Assembly (NCBI RefSeq): GCF_017654505.1
Contig: NC_054541.1
Span: 50,309,986 to 50,373,985 of the forward strand
Reading direction: 5' to 3'
Length of the DNA: 64,000 nt
Origin: Polyodon spathula
Lineage: Eukaryota > Chordata > Actinopteri > Acipenseriformes > Polyodontidae
Part shown: one piece after another, positions 46,441-58,795 of the stretch
How positions within the stretch are numbered: position 1 is the first letter of the stretch
Layout: each line of letters begins with the position of its first letter
Notes under the pieces: generated by a model
The model's database searches: none
What the model was told of the DNA's origin: nothing
What the model saw: the letters and a program-made list of their open reading frames with translations, nothing else
Translations under genes and position numbers: made by a program

Positions 46441-49400
46441 CCCGAGGGGCTCTGGCGAGGTGACGGGGGCTACTGCGCGGCTGAGGTAGCATCTGGGGGG
46501 CTGTGCGCGCTGTCGGAGGGGCTGTGCGCGGCTCTGAGGTGATCTGGGGGGCTGTGCGCGGCTCTGAGGTGATCTGGGGGGCTGTGCGCGGCTCTGAGGT
46601 GATCTGGGGGGCTGTGCGCGGCTCTGAGGTGATCTGGGGGGCTGTGCGCGGCTCTGAGGTGATCTGGGGGGCTGTGCGCGGCTCTGAGGTGATCTGGGGG
46701 GCTGTGCGCGGCTCTGAGGTGATCTGGGGGGCTGTGCGCGGCTCTGAGGTGATCGGAGGGGCTGTGCGCGGCTCTGAGGTGATCGGAGGGGCTGTGCGCG
46801 GCTCTGAGGTGATCTGGGGGGCTGTGCGCGGCTCTGAGGTGATCTGGGGGGCTGTGCGCGGCTCTGAGGTGATCTGGGGGGCTGTGCGCGGCTCTGAGGT
46901 GATCTGGGGGGCTGTGCGCGGCTCTGAGGTGATCTGGGGGGCTGTGCGCGGCTCTGAGGTGATCTGAGGGGCTGTGCGCGGCTCTGAGGTGATCGGAGGG
47001 GCTGTGCGCGGCTCTGAGGAGGTGATCTGAGGGGCTGTGCGCGGCTCTGGGGCTGATCTGAGGGGCTGTGCGCTGGCTCTGAGGTGATCGGGGGGGCTGT
47101 GCGCGGCTCTGAGGTGATCTGGGGGGCTGTGCGCGGCTCTGAGGTGATCTGGGGGGCTGTGCGCGGCTCTGAGGTGATCTGGGGGGCTGTGCGCGGCTCT
47201 GAGGGGATCTGGGGGGCTGTGCGCGGCTCTGAGGTGATCTGGGGGGCTGTGCGCGGCTCTGAGGTGATCTGGGGGGCTGTGCGCGGCTCTGAGGTGATCT
47301 GGGGGGCTGTGCGCGGCTCTGAGGTGGGAGGCTGTGCGTGGCTCTGGGGGGCTGTGCGCGGCTCTGAGGTGATCTGAGGGGCTGTGCGCGGCTCTGAGGT
47401 GATCGGAGGGGCTGTGCGCGGCTCTGAGGTGATCGGAGGGGCTGTGCGCGGCTCTGAGGTGATCGGAGGGGCTGTGCGCGGCTCTGAGGTGATCGGAGGG
47501 GCTGTGCGCGGCTCTGAGGTGATCGGAGGGGCTGTGCGCGGCTCTGAGGTGATCTGAGGGGCTGTGCGCGGCTCTGAGGTGATCGGAGGGGCTGTGCGCG
47601 GCTCTGAGGTGATCGGAGGGGCTGTGCGCGGCTCTGAGGTGATCGGAGGGGCTGTGCGCGGCTCTGAGGTGATCGGAGGGGCTGTGCGCGGCTCTGAGGT
47701 GATCGGAGGGGCTGTGCGCGGCTCTGAGGTGATCGGAGGGGCTGTGCGCGGCTCTGAGGTGATCGGAGGGGCTGTGCGCGGCTCTGAGGTGATCGGAGGG
47801 GCTGTGCGCGGCTCTGAGGTGATCGGAGGGGCTGTGCGCGGCTCTGAGGTGATCGGGGGGGCTGTGCGCGGCTCTGAGGTGATCGGAGGGGCTGTGCGCG
47901 GCTCTGAGGTGATCTGGGGGGCTGTGCGCGGCTCTGAGGTGATCTGGGGGGCTGTGCGCGGCTCTGAGGTGATCTGGGGGGCTGTGCGCGGCTCTGAGGT
48001 GATCTGGGGGGCTGTGCGCGGCTCTGAGGTGATCTGAGGGGCTGTGCGCGGCTCTGAGGTGATCGGAGGGGCTGTGCGCGGCTCTGAGGTGATCTGGGGG
48101 GCTGTGCGCGGCTCTGAGGTGATCTGGGGGGCTGTGCGCGGCTCTGAGGTGATCTGGGGGGCTGTGCGCGGCTCTGAGGTGATCTGGGGGGCTGTGCGCG
48201 GCTCTGAGGTGATCTGGGGGGCTGTGCGCGGCTCTGAGGTGATCTGGGGGGCTGTGCGCGGCTCTGAGGTGATCTGGGGGGCTGTGCGCGGCTCTGAGGT
48301 GATCGGAGGGGCTGTGCGCGGCTCTGAGGTGATCTGAGGGGCTGTGCGCGGCTCTGAGGTGATCGGAGGGGCTGTGCGCGGCTCTGAGGTGATCGGAGGG
48401 GCTGTGCGCGGCTCTGAGGTGATCGGTGGGGCTGTGCGCGGCTCTGAGGTGATCGGAGGGGCTGTGCGCGGCTCTGAGGTGATCGGAGGGGCTGTGCGCG
48501 GCTCTGAGGTGATCGGAGGGGCTGTGCGCGGCTCTGAGGTGATCGGAGGGGCTGTGCGCGGCTCTGAGGTGATCGGAGGGGCTGTGCGCGGCTCTGAGGT
48601 GATCTGGAGGGGCTGTGCGCGGCTCTGAGGTGATCGGAGGGGCTGTGCGCGGCTCTGAGGTGATCGGAGGGGCTGTGCGCGGCTCTGAGGTGATCTGAGG
48701 GGCTGTGCGCGGCTCTGAGGTGATCGGAGGGGCTGTGCGCGGCTCTGAGGTGATCGGAGGGGCTGTGCGCGGCTCTGAGGTGATCGGAGGGGCTGTGCGC
48801 GGCTCTGAGGTGATCTGAGGGGCTGTGCGCGGCTCTGAGGTGATCTGGGGGGCTGTGCGCGGCTCTGAGGGTGATCTGGGGGGCTGTGCGCGGCTCTGAG
48901 GTGATCGGAGGGGCTGTGCGCGGCTCTGAGGTGATCTGGGGGGCTGTGCGCGGCTCTGAGGTGATCGGGGGGGCTGTGCGCGGCTCTGAGGTGATCTGGG
49001 GGGCTGTGCGCGGCTCTGAGGTGATCTGGGGGGCTGTGCGCGGCTCTGAGGTGATCTGGGGGGCTGTGCGCGGCTCTGAGGTGATCTGAGGGGCTGTGCG
49101 CGGCTCTGAGGTGATCTGGGGGGCTGTGCGCGGCTCTGAGGTGATCGGAGGGGCTGTGCGCGGCTCTGAGGTGATCGGAGGGGCTGTGCGCGGCTCTGAG
49201 GTGATCGGAGGGGCTGTGCGCGGCTCTGAGGTGATCTGAGGGGCTGTGCGCGGCTCTGAGGTGATCTGGGGGGCTGTGCGCGGCTCTGAGGTGATCTGGG
49301 GGGCTGTGCGCGGCTCTGAGGTGATCTGGGGGGCTGTGCGCGGCTCTGAGGTGATCTGGGGGGCTGTGCGCGGCTCTGAGGTGATCTGGGGGGCTGTGCG

Positions 49401-51055
49401 CGGCTCTGAGGTGATCTGGGGGGCTGTGCGCGGCTCTGAGGTGATCTGGGGGGCTGTGCGCGGCTCTGAGGTGATCGGAGGGGCTGTGCGCGGCTCTGAG
49501 GTGATCTGGGGGGCTGTGCGCGGCTCTGAGGTGATCTGGGGGGCTGTGCGCGGCTCTGAGGTGATCGGGGGGGCTGTGCGCGGCTCTGAGGTGATCGGAG
49601 GGGCTGTGCGCGGCTCTGAGGTGATCGGAGGGGCTGTGCGCGGCTCTGAGGTGATCTGGGGGGCTGTGCGCGGCTCTGAGGTGATCGGAGGGGCTGTGCG
49701 CGGCTCTGAGGTGATCGGGGGGGCTGTGCGCGGCTCTGAGGTGATCGGGGGGGCTGTGCGCGGCTCTGAGGTGATCGGAGGGGCTGTGCGCGGCTCTGAG
49801 GTGATCGGGGGGGCTGTGCGCGGCTCTGAGGTGATCGGGGGGGCTGTGCGCGGCTCTGAGGTGATCGGGGGGGCTGTGCGCGGCTCTGAGGTGATCTGGG
49901 GGGCTGTGCGCGGCTCTGAGGTGATCGGAGGGGCTGTGCGCGGCTCTGAGGTGATCGGGGGGGCTGTGCGCGGCTCTGAGGTGATCTGGGGGGCTGTGCG
50001 CGGCTCTGAGGTGATCTGGGGGGCTGTGCGCGGCTCTGAGGTGATCTGGGGGGCTGTGCGCGGCTCTGAGGTGATCTGAGGGGCTGTGCGCGGCTCTGAG
50101 GTGATCGGCTCTGGGGCTGTGCGCGGCTCTGAGGTGATCGGGGGGGCTGTGCGCGGCTCTGAGGTGATCGGAGGGGCTGTGCGCGGCTCTGAGGTGATCG
50201 GAGGGGCTGTGCGCGGCTCTGAGGTGATCGGAGGGGCTGTGCGCGGCTCTGAGGTGATCGGAGGGGCTGTGCGCGGCTCTGAGGTGATCGGAGGGGCTGT
50301 GCGCGGCTCTGAGGGTGATCGTGAGGGGCTGTGCGCGGCTCTGAGGTGATCGGGGGGGCTGTGCGCGGCTCTGAGGTGTGGGGGGCTGTGCGCGGCTCGG
50401 GGGGGCTGTGCGCGGCTCTGAGGTGATCGGAGGGGCTGTGCGCGGCTCTGAGGTGATCTGTGGCGGCTCTGGGGCTGTGCGCGGCTCTGAGGTGATCGGG
50501 GGGGCTGTGCGCGGCTCTGAGGTGATCGGAGGGGCTGTGCGCGGCTCTGAGGTGAGGGGCTGTGCGCGGCTCTGAGGTGATCGGAGGGGCTGTGCGCGGC
50601 TCGATCTGAGGGGATCTGGGGGGCTGTGCGCGGCTCTGAGGTGATCGGAGGGGCTGTGCGCGGCTCTGAGGTGATCTGAGGGGCTGTGGGGCTGTGCTGT
50701 GCGCGGCTCTGAGGTGATCTGGGGGGCTGTGCGCGGCTCTGAGGTGATCGGAGGGGCTGTGCGCGGCTCTGAGGTGATCGGGGGGGCTGTGCGCGGCTCT
50801 GAGGTGATCTGGGGGGCTGTGCGCGGCTCTGAGGTGATCGGGGGGGCTGTGCGCGGCTCTGAGGTGATCGGAGGGGCTGTGCGCGGCTCTGAGGTGATCG
50901 GAGGGGCTGTGCGCGGCTCTGAGGTGATCGAGGGGCTGTGCGCGGCTCTGAGGTGATCTGGGGGGCTGTGCGCGGCTCTGAGGTGATCTGGGGGGCTGTG
51001 CGCGGCTCTGAGGTGATCTGGGGGGCTGTGCGCGGCTCTGAGGTGATCGGAGGGG
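46441..51055. repeat. 30-bp CpG-rich minisatellite, main block (about 154 units)
   Basis: Units GGGGCTGTGCGCGGCTCTGA plus GGTGATCTGG, with CTGGGGG, CGGAGGG, CGGGGGG and CTGAGGG sub-types that occur in runs (for example CGGAGGG from 47400 to 47860, CTGGGGG from 46530 to 46740). Thirty is divisible by three, so two minus-strand frames remain open for about 1,600 and 1,685 codons and plus-strand frames for up to 277; all are 10-residue periodic peptides and not genes. Irregular units cluster at 50100-50700. Confidence 0.97.
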
Positions 51056-51420
51056 CTCACACACGCACCTAGTTCACTCGAGCTCGTCTGTCGCCTTCTT
51101 CTGCTACTCTCTCCAGGGTGGCGTGGCTGTCCGGTGTCGCTGTTCAGTTCCCGGTGTGTTTGAGGTCCTTCGCCCCGGTATTTGTTGTGTTTCAGCGCTC
51201 TTCCCCTCTCCCTCTGCTCCGAGTTGCAATAAAGTTTCCGGAAGCCCGCAGGAATTTCCGCGCCCGTCTGCTCCACAGCAACCGCCGCTACGGCAGCCCG
51301 GCAGGGCCAATACACGCCAGAGAAACGGAGAACGCGGTTCGAATTGTGAGCTGCTCTTGAAAACTGAATACGGTACTCCACAATCACCTCAATATATAAC
51401 ACACTTTGCGGATTACTTCA
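51056..51420 (-). promoter_or_regulatory. nedd1: Candidate NEDD1 promoter and non-coding first exon
   Basis: A short CpG-containing unique segment between the 30-bp array and AT-rich DNA. On the minus strand it has an ATTGG (inverted CCAAT) box near 51307 and CTTCCGG, an ETS-type site, near 51240. A possible donor (ACTAG followed by GTGCGT, near 51067) could splice to the acceptor before the NEDD1 start at 40332. If so, the whole 30-bp array lies in intron 1. This is inference from position and composition only; it could also serve a gene on the other strand. Confidence 0.33.
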
Positions 51421-51524
51421 GTGTTTTGTAAGGATAACGCATTCTTACACGTACTTGTAGAGCACTGTAGATGAAATGCATTTTTATATGTCATAAAACG
51501 TGTATATGCCAATAGGGACTCCCA

Positions 51525-51800
51525 TTGTATGTCTTTGTGTTGTTTTGTAAGTGTTTGTACTGGTTTGTGTTTGTTTGTAGTATTTGTATTGGTTTGTATG
51601 TCTTTGTGTTGGTTTGCAAGTCTTTGTTTGTGTTGTTTTGTGTGTCTTTGTGTTGTTTTGTAAGTGTTTGTACTGGTTTGTGTGTGTTTGTAGTATTTGT
51701 ATTGATTTGTATGTCTTTGTGTTGTTTTGTAAGTCTTTATCTGGTTTGTTTGTGTTGTTTTGTAAGTCTTTGTACTGGTTTGTTTGTGTTTGCAAGTCTG
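51525..51800. repeat. TG-rich imperfect tandem repeat
   Basis: Irregular repeats of TTTGTGTTGTTTTGTAAGTG, TTGTACTGGTTTG and TTGTAGTATTTGTATTGG. Frames of 60-150 codons across it are artefacts. Confidence 0.85.
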
Positions 51801-52308
51801 CAAGGGGTTTCGTTTTTGGAGGGTTATGTAACTCTTCCTCAATGACAATCCCTATTTAACCCCTTCAGGGAAGTGTGCACTCTTGAACACAAACATCTGT
51901 CACACTTCCTTGAGTTTTGTTTCAAAATTCAACTCCTTGTCCTGTGTAATCTGATCTTCAATGTAAAGAACCCATGCAAACGCCAGATTTATATACCGGT
52001 GTTTCTTACAACTAAGTGAAAAAAGAAGAAGAACTAAACTAGCTACCACCTGCAGCACAGCAAGCGTTATTTCATTTACTTACTGCTGGCTTCATAGAAC
52101 TTCTAAAAGTAAAATTAGGTAGTAAAACAAATGCATATATTGGGGTCTGTCAACCCAGTCAATAGGGTGACAAGAATAAGACAATGACAGTGGGATTGTT
52201 ATAGTTTAAGGCTCAGCTATTGTCTAATCATACCATTTCAAACCATTTCAGATTGGCAGATTCATTAAGTATTATACAACAAATTCACACATAAATACAT
52301 ACATGCTG

Positions 52309-52376
<68 letters not shown>

Positions 52377-52549
52377 CTGTGAAATGAACAGTTTGCAGGA
52401 CTCAAACCAGGACGAGTTCTAACACTGTCTGGTTACTTCACCATCTTCACAAGTTCCAGGCCAGGGTAGACCTCTCAATATTCCCAGTGCCTCAGCAGTA
52501 TCAGTGACAGCAGTGCCTGGATGAAAGCGGAAACCTGCACAGAGCAGCT
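51801..52549. other. Unique AT-rich sequence with a (TA)n tract
   Basis: No exon recognised. A (TA)n run lies at about 52313-52374. Confidence 0.5.
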
Positions 52550-52976
52550 GGTGTATAGGGTCCCTCAGTACAGCATAAACCTAACCCAGCGGCTCCCTCA
52601 GTACAGCATAACCCTAACCCAGCGGCTCCCTCAGTACAGCATAACCCTAACCATAACCCTAACCCAGTGGCTCCCTCAGTACAGCATAACCCTAACCATA
52701 ATCCTAACCCATTGGCTCCCTCAGTACAACATAACCTTAACCGAGCAGCTCCCTCAATACAGCATAACCCTAACCCAGCAGCTCCCTCAGTACGGCATAA
52801 TCCTAACCCAGCGGCTCCCTCAGTACAGCATAATCCTAACCCAGCAGCTCCCTCAGTACAGCATAACCCTAACCCAGCGTCTCCCACAGTACAGCATAAC
52901 CCTAACCATAATCCTAACCCAGCGGCTCCCTCAGTACAGCATAATCCTAACCCAGCAGCTCCCTCAGTACAGCATA
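52550..52976. repeat. 33-bp minisatellite with telomere-like motifs
   Basis: About 13 units of CCTCAGTACAGCATAACCCT plus AACCCAGCGGCTC. Each unit holds about one and a half CCCTAA motifs; some units have extra AACCATAACCCTAACC. Frames of 11-residue periodicity on both strands are artefacts. Confidence 0.92.
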
Positions 52977-53386
52977 CTATTTGTCTCCATTTAAGCCACA
53001 CTAAGATACTAACATCTTGAAATCTATTCAAGTGATCTAAAAAGCAGCAGATGTGAACAGTGTACTTGGGTCTATATTCATTGATTTCTGACTCTAAAGT
53101 CAAGTAGAATGGTAGAGGATGTATTATCTAAATGATTTAAAGAACAGCAGCATTTAGATCCACTACTCTTGATGGATTGAATACAGTTCAGTAAGTGACT
53201 GGGAGCGGAGATGTGAGTTGAACCCTGGATCTGCAGTGGTGCTGGGGTGGCTCAGTGGGAGCACCCTCCCTGGACCTCGCACACCCTGTAATGGTTCTTA
53301 TCTGGGATGCTGATCTCTGATCTGTGCAACACAATGAATGAACACACAGGTGCTTCTACAGGCAGACTGACAGGCTGCTCGGGTAC

Positions 53387-53522
53387 CTGGAGCTGGGAGT
53401 TGTGGGGGATCTCCTCTTCGAGGATCCGGGGGCGGTTCTTCTTCTCGACTTGGGCGGTGTGGCACATAGAGAGCTCTGCCTCCGCCTGCACTGAGCACAG
53501 CTTCTCATGAAGGGACTGCAGC
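53387..53522 (-). CDS. Exon of an unidentified gene (coiled-coil-like)
   Basis: Clean splice borders on the minus strand: acceptor CTGTGCTCCCCCAG and donor CAG-GTACCC. Phase 2 in, phase 0 out. Encodes LQSLHEKLCSVQAEAELSMC and HTAQVEKKNRPRILEEEIPH, then NSQLQ: charged, helix-prone and coiled-coil-like. It joins in frame to the exon at 60057-60119. I do not recognise the protein family. The gene lies between NEDD1 and TUBGCP6, same strand; no further exons were found inside this window with confidence. Confidence 0.55.
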
Positions 53523-53529
53523 CTGGGGG

Positions 53530-54832
53530 AGCACAGAGAGAGATGGCAGGGAGAGTCGGGGAAGGGGCACAAAGAGAGGGAAGGGTGAGTCAGGGAAGGG
53601 GCACAGAGAGAGAGGACAGGGGGAGTCATGAAGGGGGCACAGAGAGCCAGCTCTGGAGACCAGTCTCCATGGGATCAGCAGACAGGCGCTCGACTGGAGA
53701 GACTAGGAGTAGGGGTCGGGTAGGTTTAGGGGTAGGGCAGGTTTAGGCAGGGGTGCAATCTGCTCAGCAGTGAGCTGGTTAACAATCCCTCTGTAGTGCA
53801 TGGGATGATGTCACTATACAGAGGAGGTGCTGATCAAATCTGTAACTGTGATTGATGGACCAGTGCAGCCTTTCAGTCCACATTCTCCCGGGTGAGTCAT
53901 TACCTGCAATGGGACAGAGGGGTACGGATTGCCAATCAATTAATGTCACTAAATAATATTAATTAAAGACAAACTAATCACAGGGCTAATAACCCTTACC
54001 TTGCAAATGGAATCTTTGGATTTTTTTTTCTTATTTTAACAACAATCACAATATTAACATCTATACAAAAATCAATTAATATAAAAAATAAAGCAAAATA
54101 ATATTTCAAAAGAACATTATCCTTCAATGTTGTAGTTTGACACTGATTTAATGAAGGTGTCCTTCCTATCAGAGTCAGTTGTAGAGTCTGAAGCCTATTC
54201 TTTATTAAGAAGTCATGTGCAATGTATAGGGAGCTAGAATAAGAGACTACATAATGCAGTGACTGGACATGGCCGTTCACATGCCACAAAACAATTGTGT
54301 CATGAGTGAAACTGAGAAAACAGACCGACAGTGGAGTAAAACAGTAACTCCAGTCAATCCTGTGGTAATGTACCACCTGAGCCATGTATTTCTGGTTGAG
54401 CAGTATGATTAGGAACACTTCCCTGGGCTTCTCTGTGTGTCTTCGGCTCCATTGTGTTTAACTGGAATGAAGGAGGTCCAGCATTTTCTCAGCACCAAAG
54501 CTCACCAGTCCAGCATTTTGATACATCGAAGAAACAGACCTTTCTCACATTCCTGGTGCTGCAAGAAACACCCCCAGGTTTCCTCCACTGTGCTCGCTTT
54601 TAAAGAGGGTTGGCTGTATTTAATAGGCACTGTTCCATTCTCTGTAAAGCTTTGCACATAAATAAATAATATTTTCTGATGTCATTAAACTCAATACCTT
54701 TGATAAAACTACATTGGACTTTGCAATGTTTTATTTTCACTAGCATGGACCCATACCCTGTATCAGTGGATTGCATTGTGCAAGCTGTATTTTCTGTACT
54801 ATCAAAGATGGTTAAACGTAAAGCTGTTATAA
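53530..54832. other. Unique sequence, no exon recognised
   Basis: Purine-rich imperfect repeats near 53540-53650 (GGGGCACAGAGAGAG). A 140-codon minus-strand frame (53996-54418) resembles nothing known and is AT-rich; not called. Confidence 0.45.
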
Positions 54833-54906
54833 TAACATAAGAACATTTAGGAGCGCGAGGAGGCCATTGGACCCATCCATGCTCGTCCGGTTCCTAGTAG
54901 CTCAAT
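54833..54906 (-). mobile_element. CR1 3'-end fragment (old)
   Basis: AACATAAGAACATTTAGGAG followed by GCGAGGAGGCCATTGGACCC resembles the 3' end of the CR1 copies at 12165 and 13851 (GAGAGGAGGCCATTCGGCCC). Short and diverged. Confidence 0.6.
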
Positions 54907-55177
54907 GTGCTTGGAGGAACACTATGTTGTTGGGATCTGGTCGGAATTGCATGGTTATAATTCTGTGGCTTCCCAAAAAAGGTTGGTTAGAAAAAAAATT
55001 AAACGGTTGTACAGAACACAATTATCTTTAGCAACAAACATGTAATGACGTTAAACATACAGTTTCAAACCTTGAGCCAAAGGAGGGTGACTGGAGTAAG
55101 AAAAATATAAAATAAAAATAAACCCTCCTCATCAAACTTGACAGCGTAACACAGCTTAAACTTCTAATCTTTTCTAA
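54907..55177. other. Unique sequence, no gene seen
   Basis: Nothing recognisable. Confidence 0.45.
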
Positions 55178-55802
55178 CAGTCTGTCCAGTGTGAGACACA
55201 TTCTTAACCCAGGGTGTGTCCAGTGTGAGACACATTCTTAACACAGGGTGTGTCCAGTGTGAGACACATTCTTAACACAGGGTCTGTCCAGCGTGAGACA
55301 CATTCTTAACACAGGGTGAGTCCAGTGTGAGATACATTCTTAACACAGGGTCTGTCCAGTGTGAGACACATTCTTAACACAGGGTCTGTCCAGTGTGAGA
55401 CACATTCTTAACACAGGGTGTGTCCAGTGTGAGACACATTCTTAACACAGGGTCTGTCCATTGTGAGACGCATTCTTAACACAGGGTCTGTCCATTGTGA
55501 GACACATTCTTAACACAGGGTCTGTCCATTGTGAGACACATTCTTAACACAGGGTGTGTCCAGTGTGAGACACATTCTTAAAACAAGGTCTGTCCAGTGT
55601 GAGACACATTCTTAACACAGGGTCTGTCCAGTGTGAGACACATTCTTAAAACAAGGTCTGTCCAGTGTGAGACACATTCTTAACACAGGGTCTGTCCAGT
55701 GTGAGACACATTCTTAACACAGGGTCTGTCCATTGTGAGATGCATTCTTAACACAGGGTCTATCCAGTGTGAGACACATTCTTAACACAGGGTCTTTCCA
55801 TT
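55178..55802. repeat. 34-bp minisatellite
   Basis: About 18 units of TCTGTCCAGTGTGAGACACA plus TTCTTAACACAGGG, with GTGTGTCC, CCATTG and AAACAAGG variants. Confidence 0.95.
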
Positions 55803-58795
55803 TTGAGAGACATTGCTACTCTGAGACACATTCTTTAAATGGGTCTGTCTGTTGTGAGACACATTTAAACATGAGATGATCCATCTGGAACTTGTGCATT
55901 AAACTGAAACCGCTCCATCAGACTGGCCTCCTGTTCAATTCTGTCTTGGAGAAGATTCCCTCTGTAACTTTGAGAGTTTCATTTTAACTTCATTTTAACT
56001 GTGAATTACATGTTATAGTTGAAAAGGATGGATCTGTCTGAACTAGATTCACCCAATTGTCAAAAAACAAACAAGAAAAAGAAATAAAAAACCCTTTCTA
56101 TGAAGAGATGAAAGGGCACCTTCTCAAGTTTGACAGTCCAACATAAAATGACTGGTCCAGAATACAGCTAGTGCGAGAATGGCCAGTAGGGCTTTGTGAT
56201 GTCAGAGCTGAACCTTGTTACCTTAACTACATGATGCAAGTCATTCATGACATCAGTTTGTTATGCAACCAGAGCTTCCTGGTGTCACTAGGGATTCCAC
56301 AGAATCTTGGGGAAACTCTTATTTGCTGTGTTTTCTATGTATAAATAAAAATGATCTGTTTTAAAAGGTAAAACACAATCATAGGCACACAGAGATGGTT
56401 TAGGTGTTTGTATTTAATAAAGTTTAAAATGCACAGACACTGATTAAAGTTCAGCACGTTAAGGACAGCACATCCTTCTTCACAGTGTAGGGTCTGTTAT
56501 TGTGCTCTGTGTTTGCTAGTTTTAGAACACCTGTTTGTTTTTATTCTTTTCCAAGAATAAATGAATGCTGCTTAGCACTGGCTTCCAAAGCAGTTTTGAC
56601 TCTGCCCTTTCCAGAGCTGAACTGTTCATGCAAAATAAGCCTTGTGTAGTTTCAAAATAAACAAAAACTAGTTCCTCAAAACTTGTACTGTCAGAGATAT
56701 CATCTTCCATGAACATGTTCCTGTTCAATACTATTTGAAGCTACATTTAGTTCTGAAACGGCTCTGACATGAGCTCAGCCCCCACACGATGAACCCCTTC
56801 ATAAAACATGCCGCTCTGTGGGCTCATTTCCAGCCGCTCATTTCTGCCGAGGTGCTGAGGGCTCAGCTGCAGGGCTGTCTTCCTGTATTTCTTGAGGAAT
56901 GCCATTGTTCTTTTGTCAGATTCTGGTATGCTGTGTATACTATAGACTTGCACCCTCTGATAAATCCAGGCAGGCTGCAGCCCCATTGCTCTCCTGTGCT
57001 GTGATTCGGAGTCACACTGGAGTCCCACAGAGCAGATTACTGTCAAACCCTTTTTGACAGTATACATTGTATTGTAAAGATATTTCCTTACTATTTGTTT
57101 GAATCTTCCCATGACCAAGTTTATGTTGGCATGTAAGAAGTCTTAAAGTGTAGCTAACAAAATAATTTCATGAGTCTCACTGGCACTGAGCAGGAGGTGT
57201 GGATTCTTTAAGCAAACTCATGTTCCCCTTTACCTGGGCAGCAAGTCCCATTCATTACCTGAGACTGACACACCTTTCAGGAATGAACCTCAGTGCTTCC
57301 ACTCTTTGGATGAGTGAGGGTTATATTTTACACTGTAAACAAAAAATAAGCAAACTGCTCACTGCTCAGTGACACGGGCAATCTGATCAGGGTGGAAAAT
57401 CAGACCCAGAGTTTTTAAGAAGGCAAAAGCAAAAGGGGCTTTCTTGAGGAGTTTTGCAAGGACATTTGCTGAAAAGGTTTTCCCACTGCAATAAAAAAAA
57501 TAGCCATCTAGCTAACAATTTCACCCCGAGGGCTACAGTAAAATGTACTGTCTTTAAACTGGGACTTAGTGAAAGCGCGTGTGTACATGAGTACAGTAAC
57601 TACTGTAGACAGTAATTCATAGCCAGCCAGTATTTTCATAACTAGCAACACATGTACTGTACAATAAAATAAACATTTTACTTGTGTCATCGCTGTCAAC
57701 TTCAGGCAGAGCTTCATGGTTGGCAAGGTGACACAGCTAAGACAATGTTTTCCTCTGTCATCCTGGTCTGGTGCTGTCAGTGTCTCAGCACACAGTACAG
57801 CAGTCGCTCAGTAACAAGGTGCAAACAGGTGATTGGTCGATTTGTATGAGCGTTCACGAAGGTGCTTTCTTAAAAAAAACAAAAAAACAAAATGTAAATC
57901 TAAATTTATTGGTGTGTCTATTTTTTAGCAAAATAAAAGCTAAGCCTGTTTTTAGGGCCCTCAACCCTAACTGTACAGTTGTTGATTCCAACTTAGGCAC
58001 TTCATATAAGGACTAGCAAGTTTACATCAGGATTAGCAAGTTTCAAAATGTACTAGTCCTTTGGACGGGTAGTACAATATTGTTAGCTTCTAACGCTGGT
58101 GTGTATTTTGTATAATTTAATTATTATTCAAAATATATATTTTTTTTTAATCAAAAAGCACTTAAAATAAAAAATCATATCATGCATAGATTTTAAAAAA
58201 AGTAACTTCTTCATTAAATAATATACATTAATCACAAAGCAAATAAATACACAATACAGTGGAGGCATCCCTTACATTTGAGATATTTTAGTTGTTCTCT
58301 TTCAAGCTTTAAAGAAGCCTGTCTTCATATTTTTGGAGAGTCCTTCGGTACCTTTCTGTAACTTTTAAGCCACTACCTTAAACTCTTAGACGAGTCCCCC
58401 TTCAACCGTCATAGGAGTCCTTCTGGAAATCTTAGATGAGTTTGCAGAAACTTGAGACATATTGACATGTTCCTCCAAATATTAAAGCACAGTTTGACGT
58501 CAGCTAGACAATTTCTCTTCCCACATCAAGGCAGTTTCTTCTGAACAGGGAAAATGGCTACCTCTCTCCTCTAAATTGAAATATCACTCTTTCCTACTTT
58601 CCCCTAAAGAAGAGACCTTTGAGGTCTTGAAAGCTTGTGATTCATTTTTGTTTAGTTGTCCAATAAAAGCTATCACCTCTGGACTAACCCGGCTACCATT
58701 TCATCTGTCACAGCTAACAAGTTACTTTGTGGCAAACCACCTTTACCAATTCAAAGACTTTACCTGTATCCACACCTCTGTAACTTTAGGAAGTC
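55803..58795. other. Unique AT-rich sequence, no exon recognised
   Basis: Probably intron of the unidentified gene whose exons are at 60057 and 53387. Open frames up to 123 codons (minus strand, 56747-57118) resemble nothing known. Confidence 0.4.

Noticed and set aside
46265..51402. Two minus-strand open frames of about 1,600 and 1,685 codons
   Set aside because: They are 10-residue periodic translations of the 30-bp array; unit length divisible by three keeps frames open on both strands. No unique domain or exon structure.
51118..51431. Plus-strand coding frames of 80-100 codons in the candidate promoter
   Set aside because: They look like chance frames in GC-rich DNA; no similarity recognised.
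56747..57118. 123-codon minus-strand frame as a possible gene
   Set aside because: No family resemblance, no splice or promoter context; shadow frames on the other strand are similar in length.
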